Shown piece after piece: positions 28,253-35,773 of a stretch of 64,000 nt of DNA. The stretch is taken from NCBI RefSeq assembly GCF_002251855.1, contig NZ_NOXW01000012.1:1-64000 (forward strand), given 5' to 3'. The translations under genes and the position numbers were made by a program. Positions within the stretch are counted from its first letter, which is position 1, and every line of letters starts with the position of its first letter. The DNA is from Rhodoferax sp. TH121 (GTDB lineage Bacteria > Pseudomonadota > Gammaproteobacteria > Burkholderiales > Burkholderiaceae_C). The notes below the pieces were generated by a model that did not search any database, had not been told where the DNA came from, and worked only from the letters and a program-made list of their open reading frames with translations.

Positions 28253-30493
28253 TCACAAGGTGGCAATGGCGCGGCGCAATTCACCGGGCGTCAGGATTTC
28301 GGACAACACCACGGGCGCCTTGCCCGGGGCGTACAGCACATACACCGGCACACCACTGCGCCCCAGGGCCTGCAGCGCCTGGGTGATGGTCGGGTCGCGC
28401 CGCGTCCAGTCTGCGCGCAACAGCATGACGCGCTTGGCGGCAAAGTCGGCTTGCACATCGGCGTGGGACAGCGTGGTCTTCTTGTTCACCTGGCAAGTAA
28501 TGCACCAGGCCGCGGTGAAGTCCACAAACACCGGCTGGCCCTGCGCCAGGGTGGCCTGTACCCGCTCGGGCGCCCAGGGCTGCCAGTCTGTTGCTTTGGG
28601 GGCTGCCGCAGTCGCGGCGGCAGAGGGCTCTTGATTTAAACCATATTGGGCTGTAGCACCCATAAATACTGCGCAAATAGCTATCGAAATAGTAGCAAAT
28701 GCCGGGCGGCTACGGCCGCGCAGGCCGAGCGACCATACCAGCATGCACAGGCCCACAATCAGCAGCAACAGGCTGGCTGCGCCGTCCACCCCGCTCAGAT
28801 GGCCCAGCACCCACACCAACCACACCACCGTGGCCGCCATGGGGAAGGCCAAAAACTGGCGCAGCGTGTCCATCCAGGCGCCCGGTTTGGGCAGCCAGCG
28901 GGCCACGGCGGGCACCCAGCTGGCCAGCAGGTAAGGCAGGGCCAGGCCCAGGCCCAGCGCCGCAAAAATGGCCAGCGCCTGCGCGCCCGGCAGCGTGATG
29001 GCATAGCCCAGCGAAGCGCCCATGAAGGGCGCGGTGCAAGGCGAGGCCACGGCCACCGCCAGCACACCCGACAAAAAAGCCTCGGCCACGGGGTGGCGCA
29101 GCTGCAGAGTGGCTAGGCGCTGTGGCAGCACGCTGCCTACGTTCAACCAACCCGCCAAGTTCAGGGCAATGAGGGTGAACAGCAGCGCCAGCGCGGCCAC
29201 TACGCCGGGCGTTTGCAACTGAAAGCCCCAGCCCAGCTGTTCGCCGCCCGCGCGCAGCGCCAGCAGCAAGCCACCCAGCGCCAGAAATGACAGCACGACG
29301 CCTGCCGTGTACGCCAGCCCCTGTGCACGCTGGGCCGTGCGGGACTGAGTGGACTGTGTGGCAAAGCCCAAGACTTTGATGGCCAGCACCGGGAACACGC
29401 AGGGCATGAGGTTGAGGATCAGCCCGCCCAGCAAGGCCGTGGCCAGTACCCACAGCAGGCCACCGGGCATGGCCGGGGCGGTGGTTTGGGCTTGTTGGGC
29501 ATTGGCGGCCAGCGCGGCTTGCAGCGCAGCGGGCACTTCGGCGCGGGCGGCGGTGGCGGGCCAAATGCCTTGCACCGCTGCCTCGGCACGCAGGCTTTCT
29601 TTGCCCTGCGTCAGCACCCAGGCCATGGTGGTGGGGCTGGTGTAACGCTGGGCCGAGTGCGGCACCTGGACGCTCCACTCGCCGTCTTGCCAGCCTTGGG
29701 TGCCGGCTTGGGCGGCAACCCCAGTCGTCACGTTATCGCCTTCGCCAGGCAGGGCAGGGGTGTGCAGCAGTTCGTGGGTTTCGGGGTAGGCGTTGAGGGC
29801 CTTGCCGCGCCAGCTGGCTGGCAGGCCGCTGACCCGCAAGGCCATGCCAGTGTCAGACACGGTGGCTTGCACGGTGCCTGCAAAGGGCTTGGGCGCAGCG
29901 GCCCAGGCCGCCTCAAAACTGGCACGGTGCAGCGCGGTCGAGCCGCGCAGTGGCAGGCGCAGCGCAAACTCCCCGTCTTGCGGAATACATTCTTGGCGGC
30001 ACACCAGCCAGCTGGCGGAGACACGCACTTCCAGGTCCTGCGACAGGCCGCTGGAGCGGAAGTCGGGCGCCACGGTCAGTGGCACCGGCAGCAGCACCGT
30101 GCCCTCAAAGCCCAGGTTGGCCAGGCTGCCAATGGCAATCTTGTGAGGCGTGGGCCAGGCAATGTCGCCCGCCATTACGCCGGGCGGCAGGGTCCAGGCC
30201 AGTGTGGTGGGCAGTCCGGAGTCGCCGGGGTTCTTCCAGTAGGTGTGCCACTGCGGCTGGTGCTGCAGTTGCAGGCCCAGCCACACCTGGGCGCCTGGCG
30301 CCACGCCCTGGGGCGCATAGGCCAGCAGCTCGGCGCGCACCTGTTCGGTCTGCACCACCGCTGTGGCAGCCCCGGTTTTGGACTCAAATTGGGCTCTAGC
30401 CCCTGTAGATATTGCGCAAATAGCTATTAAAAAGAGAGCAATTCGGGCGCGCCAAAGGGCGGGGCGAAGGGGGCGGACAGAAAACAAGGTCAT
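28253..30493 (-). CDS. dsbD: Protein-disulfide reductase DsbD (ScsB-like)
   Basis: The 746-residue inner-membrane protein passes electrons from cytoplasmic thioredoxin to the periplasm. In order: signal peptide (1-34, ending GARA), N-terminal immunoglobulin-like periplasmic domain (PQWHTYWKNPGDSGLPT), an eight-helix DsbD core with the cysteine sites LMPCVFPVLAIKVLGF and ASPCTAPFMGASLGYA, and a C-terminal thioredoxin domain with CITC in VDFTAAWCITCQVNKK. Two copies of the dispersed repeat are in frame: one encodes the signal peptide core, the other a hydrophobic segment before the thioredoxin domain. I chose the ATG encoding MTLFSVRPLR. Confidence 0.93.
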   Translation of the reverse strand: MTLFSVRPLRPALWRARIALFLIAICAISTGARAQFESKTGAATAVVQTEQVRAELLAYAPQGVAPGAQVWLGLQLQHQPQWHTYWKNPGDSGLPTTLAWTLPPGVMAGDIAWPTPHKIAIGSLANLGFEGTVLLPVPLTVAPDFRSSGLSQDLEVRVSASWLVCRQECIPQDGEFALRLPLRGSTALHRASFEAAWAAAPKPFAGTVQATVSDTGMALRVSGLPASWRGKALNAYPETHELLHTPALPGEGDNVTTGVAAQAGTQGWQDGEWSVQVPHSAQRYTSPTTMAWVLTQGKESLRAEAAVQGIWPATAARAEVPAALQAALAANAQQAQTTAPAMPGGLLWVLATALLGGLILNLMPCVFPVLAIKVLGFATQSTQSRTAQRAQGLAYTAGVVLSFLALGGLLLALRAGGEQLGWGFQLQTPGVVAALALLFTLIALNLAGWLNVGSVLPQRLATLQLRHPVAEAFLSGVLAVAVASPCTAPFMGASLGYAITLPGAQALAIFAALGLGLALPYLLASWVPAVARWLPKPGAWMDTLRQFLAFPMAATVVWLVWVLGHLSGVDGAASLLLLIVGLCMLVWSLGLRGRSRPAFATISIAICAVFMGATAQYGLNQEPSAAATAAAPKATDWQPWAPERVQATLAQGQPVFVDFTAAWCITCQVNKKTTLSHADVQADFAAKRVMLLRADWTRRDPTITQALQALGRSGVPVYVLYAPGKAPVVLSEILTPGELRRAIATL
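28631..28700 (-). repeat. Dispersed 65-bp repeat, internal copy in dsbD
   Basis: On the minus strand, TTTCGATAGCTATTTGCGCA, then GTATTTATGGGTGCTACAGC. It is in frame and encodes ATISIAICAVFMGATAQYGL, a hydrophobic stretch just before the low-complexity linker to the thioredoxin domain. Confidence 0.8.
30376..30440 (-). repeat. Dispersed 65-bp repeat, copy in dsbD signal peptide
   Basis: On the minus strand, TTTTTAATAGCTATTTGCGC, then AATATCTACAGGGGCTAGAGC. It is in frame and encodes IALFLIAICAISTGARAQ, the hydrophobic core and cleavage region of the DsbD signal peptide. Confidence 0.82.
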
Positions 30494-30536
30494 TGCGGGG
30501 TGGGAGCTGCGGCGAGCCCAATAGTTCCGGGGGCGT

Positions 30537-30866
30537 TCACTGGGGCGGGGTGACGGCGGTGAACACGGCCGGCAGCTTTTTGGGTGCACGGATGCGCAGC
30601 TGCTTGTTCACATTTTCCTGGCCAAACACCACCGTGATGTCGGCCACCGCCACGCCAAACAGCGGGGCCAGGTAGCGCACCATGTGGTCGGTGGCTTTGC
30701 CGTTTTGCGGCGCTGCGGTCACGCTCACCTTGAGCTGGGTGCCTTTGGGCTTGCCGATGGCGTCTTTGCTGGCGGCCGGTTTGCCCAGGATGTTGACGAT
30801 CAGGGTGTCGCCTTCCCAGGCAAAAAAGGAGTCGCCGGTGGCGTTGCGGGGGCGCGGGGAAGACAT
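30537..30866 (-). CDS. DUF167 / YggU family protein
   Basis: The 109-residue small cytoplasmic protein has DUF167 features: LIVNILGKPAASKDAIG, LKVSVTAAPQNGKAT, and the GQENVNKQLRI strand near the end. Its biochemical role is not known. It precedes dsbD by 43 bp in the same direction. The ATG follows a long in-frame extension that has no family similarity, so I placed the start at MSSPRPRNATG. Confidence 0.85.
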   Translation of the reverse strand: MSSPRPRNATGDSFFAWEGDTLIVNILGKPAASKDAIGKPKGTQLKVSVTAAPQNGKATDHMVRYLAPLFGVAVADITVVFGQENVNKQLRIRAPKKLPAVFTAVTPPQ

Positions 30867-30977
30867 GCGCGCATCATAGAGGGCACGCTGTGTATGTCTT
30901 TTGCTTGACCTGTGCCAAGGTGGGCGTTGATACTTTGCGCAACCACAACAGCTTTCATCACCAGGGAGTGAGCAGTT

Positions 30978-32996
30978 TTGCCCCAGCCAGCCGGTTTTGC
31001 AGCGCGTTTTCCCGTCTTGTCCTTGCGCCAGACGCTGATGCTGGGCGTGGCGCTGGGCATTCTGTTGCCCGCGCTGTTTTTGGCCTACTTTCAGGTCACT
31101 GCCAAACTCCAGACCGAGGTGGCCCTGCGTGTGGAAGCACCGATGCGCCAGTACGCCGAGGTGCTGTCGCGCGGCATGGCCGTGGCGGTGTGGAACCTGG
31201 ATCGCGGCGTGGCCAGCGAGCTGGTGGACGCCGTGATGCGCAACCCCGATGTGGTCAGTGTGACGGTCACGGACGAATTCCAAGATGTATTTGTGCGCAA
31301 GCACAACGACAACCTGTCCCCCGGCGCCACGCTCAGCGACCAGCGCGACATCATTTACAACGGTACCCGGGTGGGCCGCCTCACGGTGGAAATGACCTCC
31401 CAGCGCATCGAGCGCGAGTTGCGCCAGGACCTTCTGCGTTTTGCGCTGGCGCTGGTGCTGCAGATGGCGCTGGCGTTTTTGGTGATCTGGCCCCTGTTCA
31501 ACCGCCGGGTGCTCAAGCCCCTGCTGGAGCTGCGCGAAGATGCCCGCCGCCTGGCGCGCGGCGAGCTGGCTCTGCCGCTGTCCCCCCAGCGCAAAGACGA
31601 GATGGGCGAACTGGGCCACGCACTGGACACCATGCGCATGGACCTGGCAGCGCTGATGGCCGAACGCGAGCAAAAGACCCAGGCCTTGCAGCAAGAGCTG
31701 ACCGAGCGCGCCCGCACTGAGGAAGCCTTGCGGGTCAGCCAGACCAAGTTCAAGGCAATTTTTGATGCCTCGCCGGTGTCCATGTCGGTCTCACGGGTGA
31801 TGGATAACGATATGCAGACCATGGATGTGAACAGCGCCTGGGTGCGGGTATTCGGCATCGAGCGCGAGGTGGCCATTGGCTCCAACGGCTCTCGCACTGG
31901 CATCTGGAAAGACGTGGCCCAGCGCGAAGAGGGCAATCGCATCCTGCAGGAGCGCGGCGAGCTGCTTGGTTACCGGGCCTGGATGCTGCACGGCGTGACG
32001 CGGGCCGAGATGTTGTGTGAACTCTCGGGACGCATGGTGGTGCTGGGTGGAGAGCGTGTGCTCATCATGGCCTTTGACGACATCACGGCCAAGCACCGCT
32101 ACGAAGAAAACATCCTGCAGCTCAATGCCACGCTGGAGCACCGCGTGCAGGAGCGTACACAAGAGCTTTCCAGCACACTGGCCCAGCTCACTGCCGCACA
32201 GGGCGAGCTGGTGCGGGCCGAAAAAATGTCGGCCCTGGGCTCGCTGGTGGCAGGTATTGCGCACGAACTCAATACGCCGATTGGCAACAGCTTGACCGTG
32301 GCCAGCACCCTGCAAGACCATGCCAATGCCTTTGGCAACAGCATGGTCCAAGGCCTCACGCGCAGCAAATTGGAAGAGTTTGTGGGCAACACCCGGCAAG
32401 GCGCGGGCATCCTCATGCGTGGCTTGCAGCACGCGGCCGAACTGGTGTCCAGCTTCAAGCAGGTGGCGGTAGACCAGACCAGCCTGAACCGCCGCAGTTT
32501 TGACTTGCAGTCCACCGTCAGCGAAATCCTCCTCACGCTAGGCCCCACCATTCGCAAGTCCAACCACCAGGTCGAGTGCGACATTGCCGATGGCATCGTC
32601 ATGGACAGCTACCCCGGCCCGCTGGGACAGGTGCTGACCAACCTCATCAACAACGCGCTGCTGCATGCCTTTGAGGGCGTGGAGCTCGGTATTGTGCGGG
32701 TCAGTGCCAGCCTGACCCCAGATGGTTCGGTGCAATTGCAGGTGCGCGACAACGGCGTGGGTATCCCTGCCGCCCATTTGCCGCGGGTGTTCGACCCGTT
32801 TTTCACCACCAAGCTGGGCCAAGGCGGCAGTGGCTTGGGCCTCAACATCGTCTACAACCTGGTGACCAAATCGCTGGGCGGCACGGTGCATGTGGCCAGC
32901 AACCCGGGCCAGGGCGCCACCTTCAGCATGGTGCTGCCGCGCTTGGCGCCGGTCGTCGCGTTTGATCAACCTGAGCCCGAGGCCCTGGCGCAGTAG
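30978..32996 (+). CDS. Membrane-bound sensor histidine kinase (orphan)
   Basis: The 672-residue kinase has TM1 (about 18-40), a short periplasmic sensor region, TM2 (about 150-172), HAMP, a PAS domain (QTKFKAIFDASPVSMSVSR onward), a coiled coil, HisKA with His429 in EKMSALGSLVAGIAHELNTPIGN, and an ATPase domain with FDPFFTTKLGQGGSGLGLNIVYNLV. The HELNTP box marks the subfamily often linked to dCACHE or other extracellular sensing. The start codon is TTG with GGGAG upstream. No response regulator is adjacent. Divergent from the DUF167 gene. Confidence 0.88.
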   Translation: MPQPAGFAARFPVLSLRQTLMLGVALGILLPALFLAYFQVTAKLQTEVALRVEAPMRQYAEVLSRGMAVAVWNLDRGVASELVDAVMRNPDVVSVTVTDEFQDVFVRKHNDNLSPGATLSDQRDIIYNGTRVGRLTVEMTSQRIERELRQDLLRFALALVLQMALAFLVIWPLFNRRVLKPLLELREDARRLARGELALPLSPQRKDEMGELGHALDTMRMDLAALMAEREQKTQALQQELTERARTEEALRVSQTKFKAIFDASPVSMSVSRVMDNDMQTMDVNSAWVRVFGIEREVAIGSNGSRTGIWKDVAQREEGNRILQERGELLGYRAWMLHGVTRAEMLCELSGRMVVLGGERVLIMAFDDITAKHRYEENILQLNATLEHRVQERTQELSSTLAQLTAAQGELVRAEKMSALGSLVAGIAHELNTPIGNSLTVASTLQDHANAFGNSMVQGLTRSKLEEFVGNTRQGAGILMRGLQHAAELVSSFKQVAVDQTSLNRRSFDLQSTVSEILLTLGPTIRKSNHQVECDIADGIVMDSYPGPLGQVLTNLINNALLHAFEGVELGIVRVSASLTPDGSVQLQVRDNGVGIPAAHLPRVFDPFFTTKLGQGGSGLGLNIVYNLVTKSLGGTVHVASNPGQGATFSMVLPRLAPVVAFDQPEPEALAQ

Positions 32997-33034
32997 CCCG
33001 GCCTGCATGCAGGCTCAGGCTCTAAGATAGGCGC

Positions 33035-33865
33035 ATGCACAACCCTTCCCGTTTCTGGGCCGACTGGAGCACCCGTGATTTTGCGCAGTGCCAGGCCGAT
33101 GGCCGCTTGGGCGCCACCATTGCCGTCCTGCCAGTAGCCGCTACCGAGCAACATGGCCCCCACCTCCCTCTGCGCGTGGACACCGCCCTGGTAGATGGCG
33201 TGGTGGCAGCCGCCGTGCCCCATATTCCGGCCGAGGTACCCGCCTTGTTTTTGCCCACACAAGCGGTGGGTTTCAGCCCCGAGCATGCGCAATTTGCCGG
33301 CACGCTGACTTTCAAGGCCGAGACTGTGATTCGCCTGTGGACCGAATTGGGCGAGAGTGTGGCGGCCACGGGCGTGAAGAAACTGGTGCTGCTCAATTCA
33401 CATGGTGGCCAGGTCGGCCTGCTGGATGTGGTGGCCCGTGACCTGCGTGCCCGCCTTGGCATGTTGGTATACAGCGTGAATTGGTTTGGCCTGCCGCTTA
33501 CCGGGACGGCGGGCGAAGATGTGAACGCCTTGTTCAGCGCACACGAGCACCGCTTTGGCATCCACGCCGGGGAGATTGAAACCTCCATGATGCTGGCCTT
33601 GGCGCCGCAGCAGGTGGCCATGGACCAAGCGCAAAACTTTGCCTCCACCTCCGAAGAACGCGCCAAACGCTTTGCGATTTTGGGCAATGGCAGAAGCGCC
33701 AAACTGGGCTGGCAGATCCAGGACTACAACCCGTCTGGTGCGGTGGGCAATGCCGCCGCCGCCACCGCCGAAAAAGGTCGGGCGGTGCTCGATGCTGCAG
33801 GACGTGCGCTGGCGCAAACGTTGGCCGAAATCCACCAGCTACCAGCCGATACGCTGCAGAATTAG
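33035..33865 (+). CDS. Creatininase family protein
   Basis: This 276-residue metal-dependent amidohydrolase fold protein has the conserved TEQHGPHLPLRVDT (metal-ligand Glu, His, Asp; about residues 37-50), LLNSHGGQ near 126, and the acidic HAGEIETSMML near 187. Creatininase itself hydrolyses creatinine, but the family also holds amidohydrolases for other pathways (for example MftE), so the substrate is open. It is alone between the kinase and the convergent capA-like gene. Confidence 0.85.
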   Translation: MHNPSRFWADWSTRDFAQCQADGRLGATIAVLPVAATEQHGPHLPLRVDTALVDGVVAAAVPHIPAEVPALFLPTQAVGFSPEHAQFAGTLTFKAETVIRLWTELGESVAATGVKKLVLLNSHGGQVGLLDVVARDLRARLGMLVYSVNWFGLPLTGTAGEDVNALFSAHEHRFGIHAGEIETSMMLALAPQQVAMDQAQNFASTSEERAKRFAILGNGRSAKLGWQIQDYNPSGAVGNAAAATAEKGRAVLDAAGRALAQTLAEIHQLPADTLQN

Positions 33866-33970
33866 CCCCCACGCTCCGCCGCTGCGCGGGTCGCTGCCCC
33901 CCAAGGGGGCTAACTCGCCTTGGGGCGGCCCGGCGGCGAGTTGTTGCCCCCACGCTCCGCTGCTCTGGAC
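33866..33970. repeat. GC-rich palindromic intergenic repeat (Comamonadaceae type)
   Basis: CCCCCACGCTCCGC occurs twice as a direct repeat (33866 and 33947), around the stem AACTCGCC/GGCGAGTT (33912-33942) and the self-complementary CCCCCCAAGGGGGC. Similar C-rich intergenic elements are common in Comamonadaceae genomes, from memory and not checked. It fills the gap between two convergent genes and probably acts as a bidirectional terminator. Confidence 0.65.
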
Positions 33971-33976
33971 GAAATG

Positions 33977-34963
33977 CTAGTCCGGGTTGCGGCACTGCCT
34001 CACGGCGGCATCGCCGCGTTGCCAGCAGGGGCTGGCGGTGTTGACGTCGGGTGTAGGAATACCTTGCATGTCAATGCGTGCCACCCGTGTGTCAAAAGCT
34101 TGCACACCCGCCGCGTCCAGGCGCAATCGCAGCACCCAGCCCACGCGCTGGTTGGCGTTGTCGGTTTCCTTCATCACAAAATTGCCCACGCTGTAGACAA
34201 TCGGTTTGCCCCGGTAGTGCTCAATGTCTTGCGTCACGTGCGGGTGGCCGCCAATCACCACATCCGCCCCGGCATCCACCATCAGGCGGGCCAGCTGGCG
34301 CTGGCGGGCATTGGCCACCGTCTCGTTTTCCCAGCCCCAGTGCATCACCGGAATCACCAGGTCCGCCTTGTGCACGCTGCGGGCGGCGCGTATGTCAGCC
34401 ACCACCTGCTCGTCCTCACTCCAGGCGGATCCGGGTGCATCAAAGTCGGCCTCAAAGCTGCGCGGCATGAATTCGTTGTAACCCAGCAGCGCAATACGCA
34501 GCCCCTTGCGCTCGATGATCAGTGGGGTGTGCGCTTCTTGCAGGGTGTGACCGCCGCCAAAGTAGTCCAGCTTGACCTGGCGCATCAGGCCCAGCATCTC
34601 GGCAAAGGCCTCGCGCCCGTAGTCACCCGAGTGGTTGTTGGCCAGGGCCATGGCGTCAAAGTGGCGCTTGAGTACAGGGAGTGCGCGTGGGTGGGCGCGG
34701 AAGGTGTAGTTTTTGTCGCCAGCCGATCCGGTGGTGGCGACCACACACTCCAGATTGCCCAGGCGAATGTCCGCGTTTTTGAAAAGTGTGGCAAAGCCCG
34801 CAAACGGGTCCTGCCCGCGCTCGATCATGCGGCCCGCATCGTCGTCGAGCACGATGTCGCCTGCAAACACCAGTGTCACGGGCGCGGTCTGGGCCAGCAC
34901 AGTCGCCACGCACAAGCAACCCGCCATCCCCCAGCCGCAAAGCCGTAGCAGTGCGCGCATCAT
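33977..34963 (-). CDS. CapA/PgsA-type metallophosphatase family protein
   Basis: The 328-residue protein starts with a signal peptide (MMRALLRLCGWGMAGCLCVATVLAQ). Family motifs VTLVFAGDIVLDDDAG, LGNLECVV, ALANNHSGDYG and IGGHPHVTQDIE fit a calcineurin-like fold found in poly-gamma-glutamate CapA/PgsA. No cap or pgs genes surround it, so a role in polyglutamate is not shown. It lies downstream of the secreted 131-residue protein with a 4-base ATGA overlap. Confidence 0.8.
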   Translation of the reverse strand: MMRALLRLCGWGMAGCLCVATVLAQTAPVTLVFAGDIVLDDDAGRMIERGQDPFAGFATLFKNADIRLGNLECVVATTGSAGDKNYTFRAHPRALPVLKRHFDAMALANNHSGDYGREAFAEMLGLMRQVKLDYFGGGHTLQEAHTPLIIERKGLRIALLGYNEFMPRSFEADFDAPGSAWSEDEQVVADIRAARSVHKADLVIPVMHWGWENETVANARQRQLARLMVDAGADVVIGGHPHVTQDIEHYRGKPIVYSVGNFVMKETDNANQRVGWVLRLRLDAAGVQAFDTRVARIDMQGIPTPDVNTASPCWQRGDAAVRQCRNPD

Positions 34964-35355
34964 GGGGCCACCCCCTGCAGGCCGCATTCGTACTGCAGTT
35001 CCCGCTCCACCTCACCGGCATAGACAAACTGTTTGCCGGTTAGCGAGGAGGTGTTGACGAATGGCGGCAGGTACGTGGCCTGCTGCACCAAGACGGGCTG
35101 ACGCCTGGTGTCCAGGTAGGCATAGAGCTTGATGTACTCCAGCTGGGTGCCTTCACCCACCGCCACGACCTTGAACCGAAAGCGCCCGCCCACATCCACC
35201 GACGCCACAGGGTAGGGATTGCGCACGGGTGTGGCATCCAGCGTTTGGGTACTACCGGCATAGGTGAGCTGGCAGCGCAGGGTCGGCGTGCCGTGGGCAG
35301 CCGTCAGGGCAAAGGCGGTTGCGCAGGCAAAGGCAAGGTGCGAGGTCTTGGGCAT
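34960..35355 (-). CDS. Small secreted protein of unknown function
   Basis: The 131-residue protein has a signal peptide (MPKTSHLAFACATAFALTAAHG). The mature part has two cysteines (LRCQLTYAG near its start and ELQYECGLQG near its end), likely a disulfide. The text between reads as beta strands (RFRFKVVAVGEGTQLEYIKLYAYLDTR). No family recognised. Its stop overlaps the CapA-like start by four bases, so they are probably translated together and act in the same compartment. Confidence 0.7.
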   Translation of the reverse strand: MPKTSHLAFACATAFALTAAHGTPTLRCQLTYAGSTQTLDATPVRNPYPVASVDVGGRFRFKVVAVGEGTQLEYIKLYAYLDTRRQPVLVQQATYLPPFVNTSSLTGKQFVYAGEVERELQYECGLQGVAP

Positions 35356-35401
35356 GGCGGCATTGTGCGTCACGCTCGCACAGGGCCTAGCCCGCAGAGG
35401 C

Positions 35402-35749
35402 TTAGCGGATTCCGCGGATGTAGCGGTGCGCGTCCTGCTCACTGGCCCCCATGAGTGAGTCCGAGGCGCCGGGCATGGCCGGTTTAGCCACACTGCCGAT
35501 GACACCCAGCAGACCGCTGCGCGCCGTGCGGGGAGCGTGAACCGGCACCATGGCCAGCTCCAGCTTGGCGGCCCACTCTGCCAGGTCGGTGTGGCCGTCC
35601 TCCGCCGCACTGGCGCGGGCAAAACGCACGATTTCGGCGGCGTACTCGGTGTTGCTGGCCATCCATTCGGTGTCGGTCACGCGGCCGGTCTTGCGGCGCA
35701 GCAGCACATGCAAATGGGCGGCAATCGCCAGTTTTTCACTGTTCAACAT
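35402..35749 (-). CDS. Conserved hypothetical protein
   Basis: This 115-residue soluble protein is helical at the N-terminus (MLNSEKLAIAAHLHVLLRRKTGRVTDTEWMASNTEYAAEIVRFARASA), with a small C-terminal tail. No family recognised. It lies 24 bp downstream of amtB in the position where glnK is often found on the other side, but it has no P-II features. Confidence 0.65.
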   Translation of the reverse strand: MLNSEKLAIAAHLHVLLRRKTGRVTDTEWMASNTEYAAEIVRFARASAAEDGHTDLAEWAAKLELAMVPVHAPRTARSGLLGVIGSVAKPAMPGASDSLMGASEQDAHRYIRGIR

Positions 35750-35773
35750 GCAACATTCCTTGGGGTTATTCCG

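Noticed and set aside
30867-31694. Long minus-strand extension upstream of the DUF167 gene
   Set aside because: It is antisense to the kinase gene and lacks similarity to DUF167; the family domain starts near the ATG at 30866.
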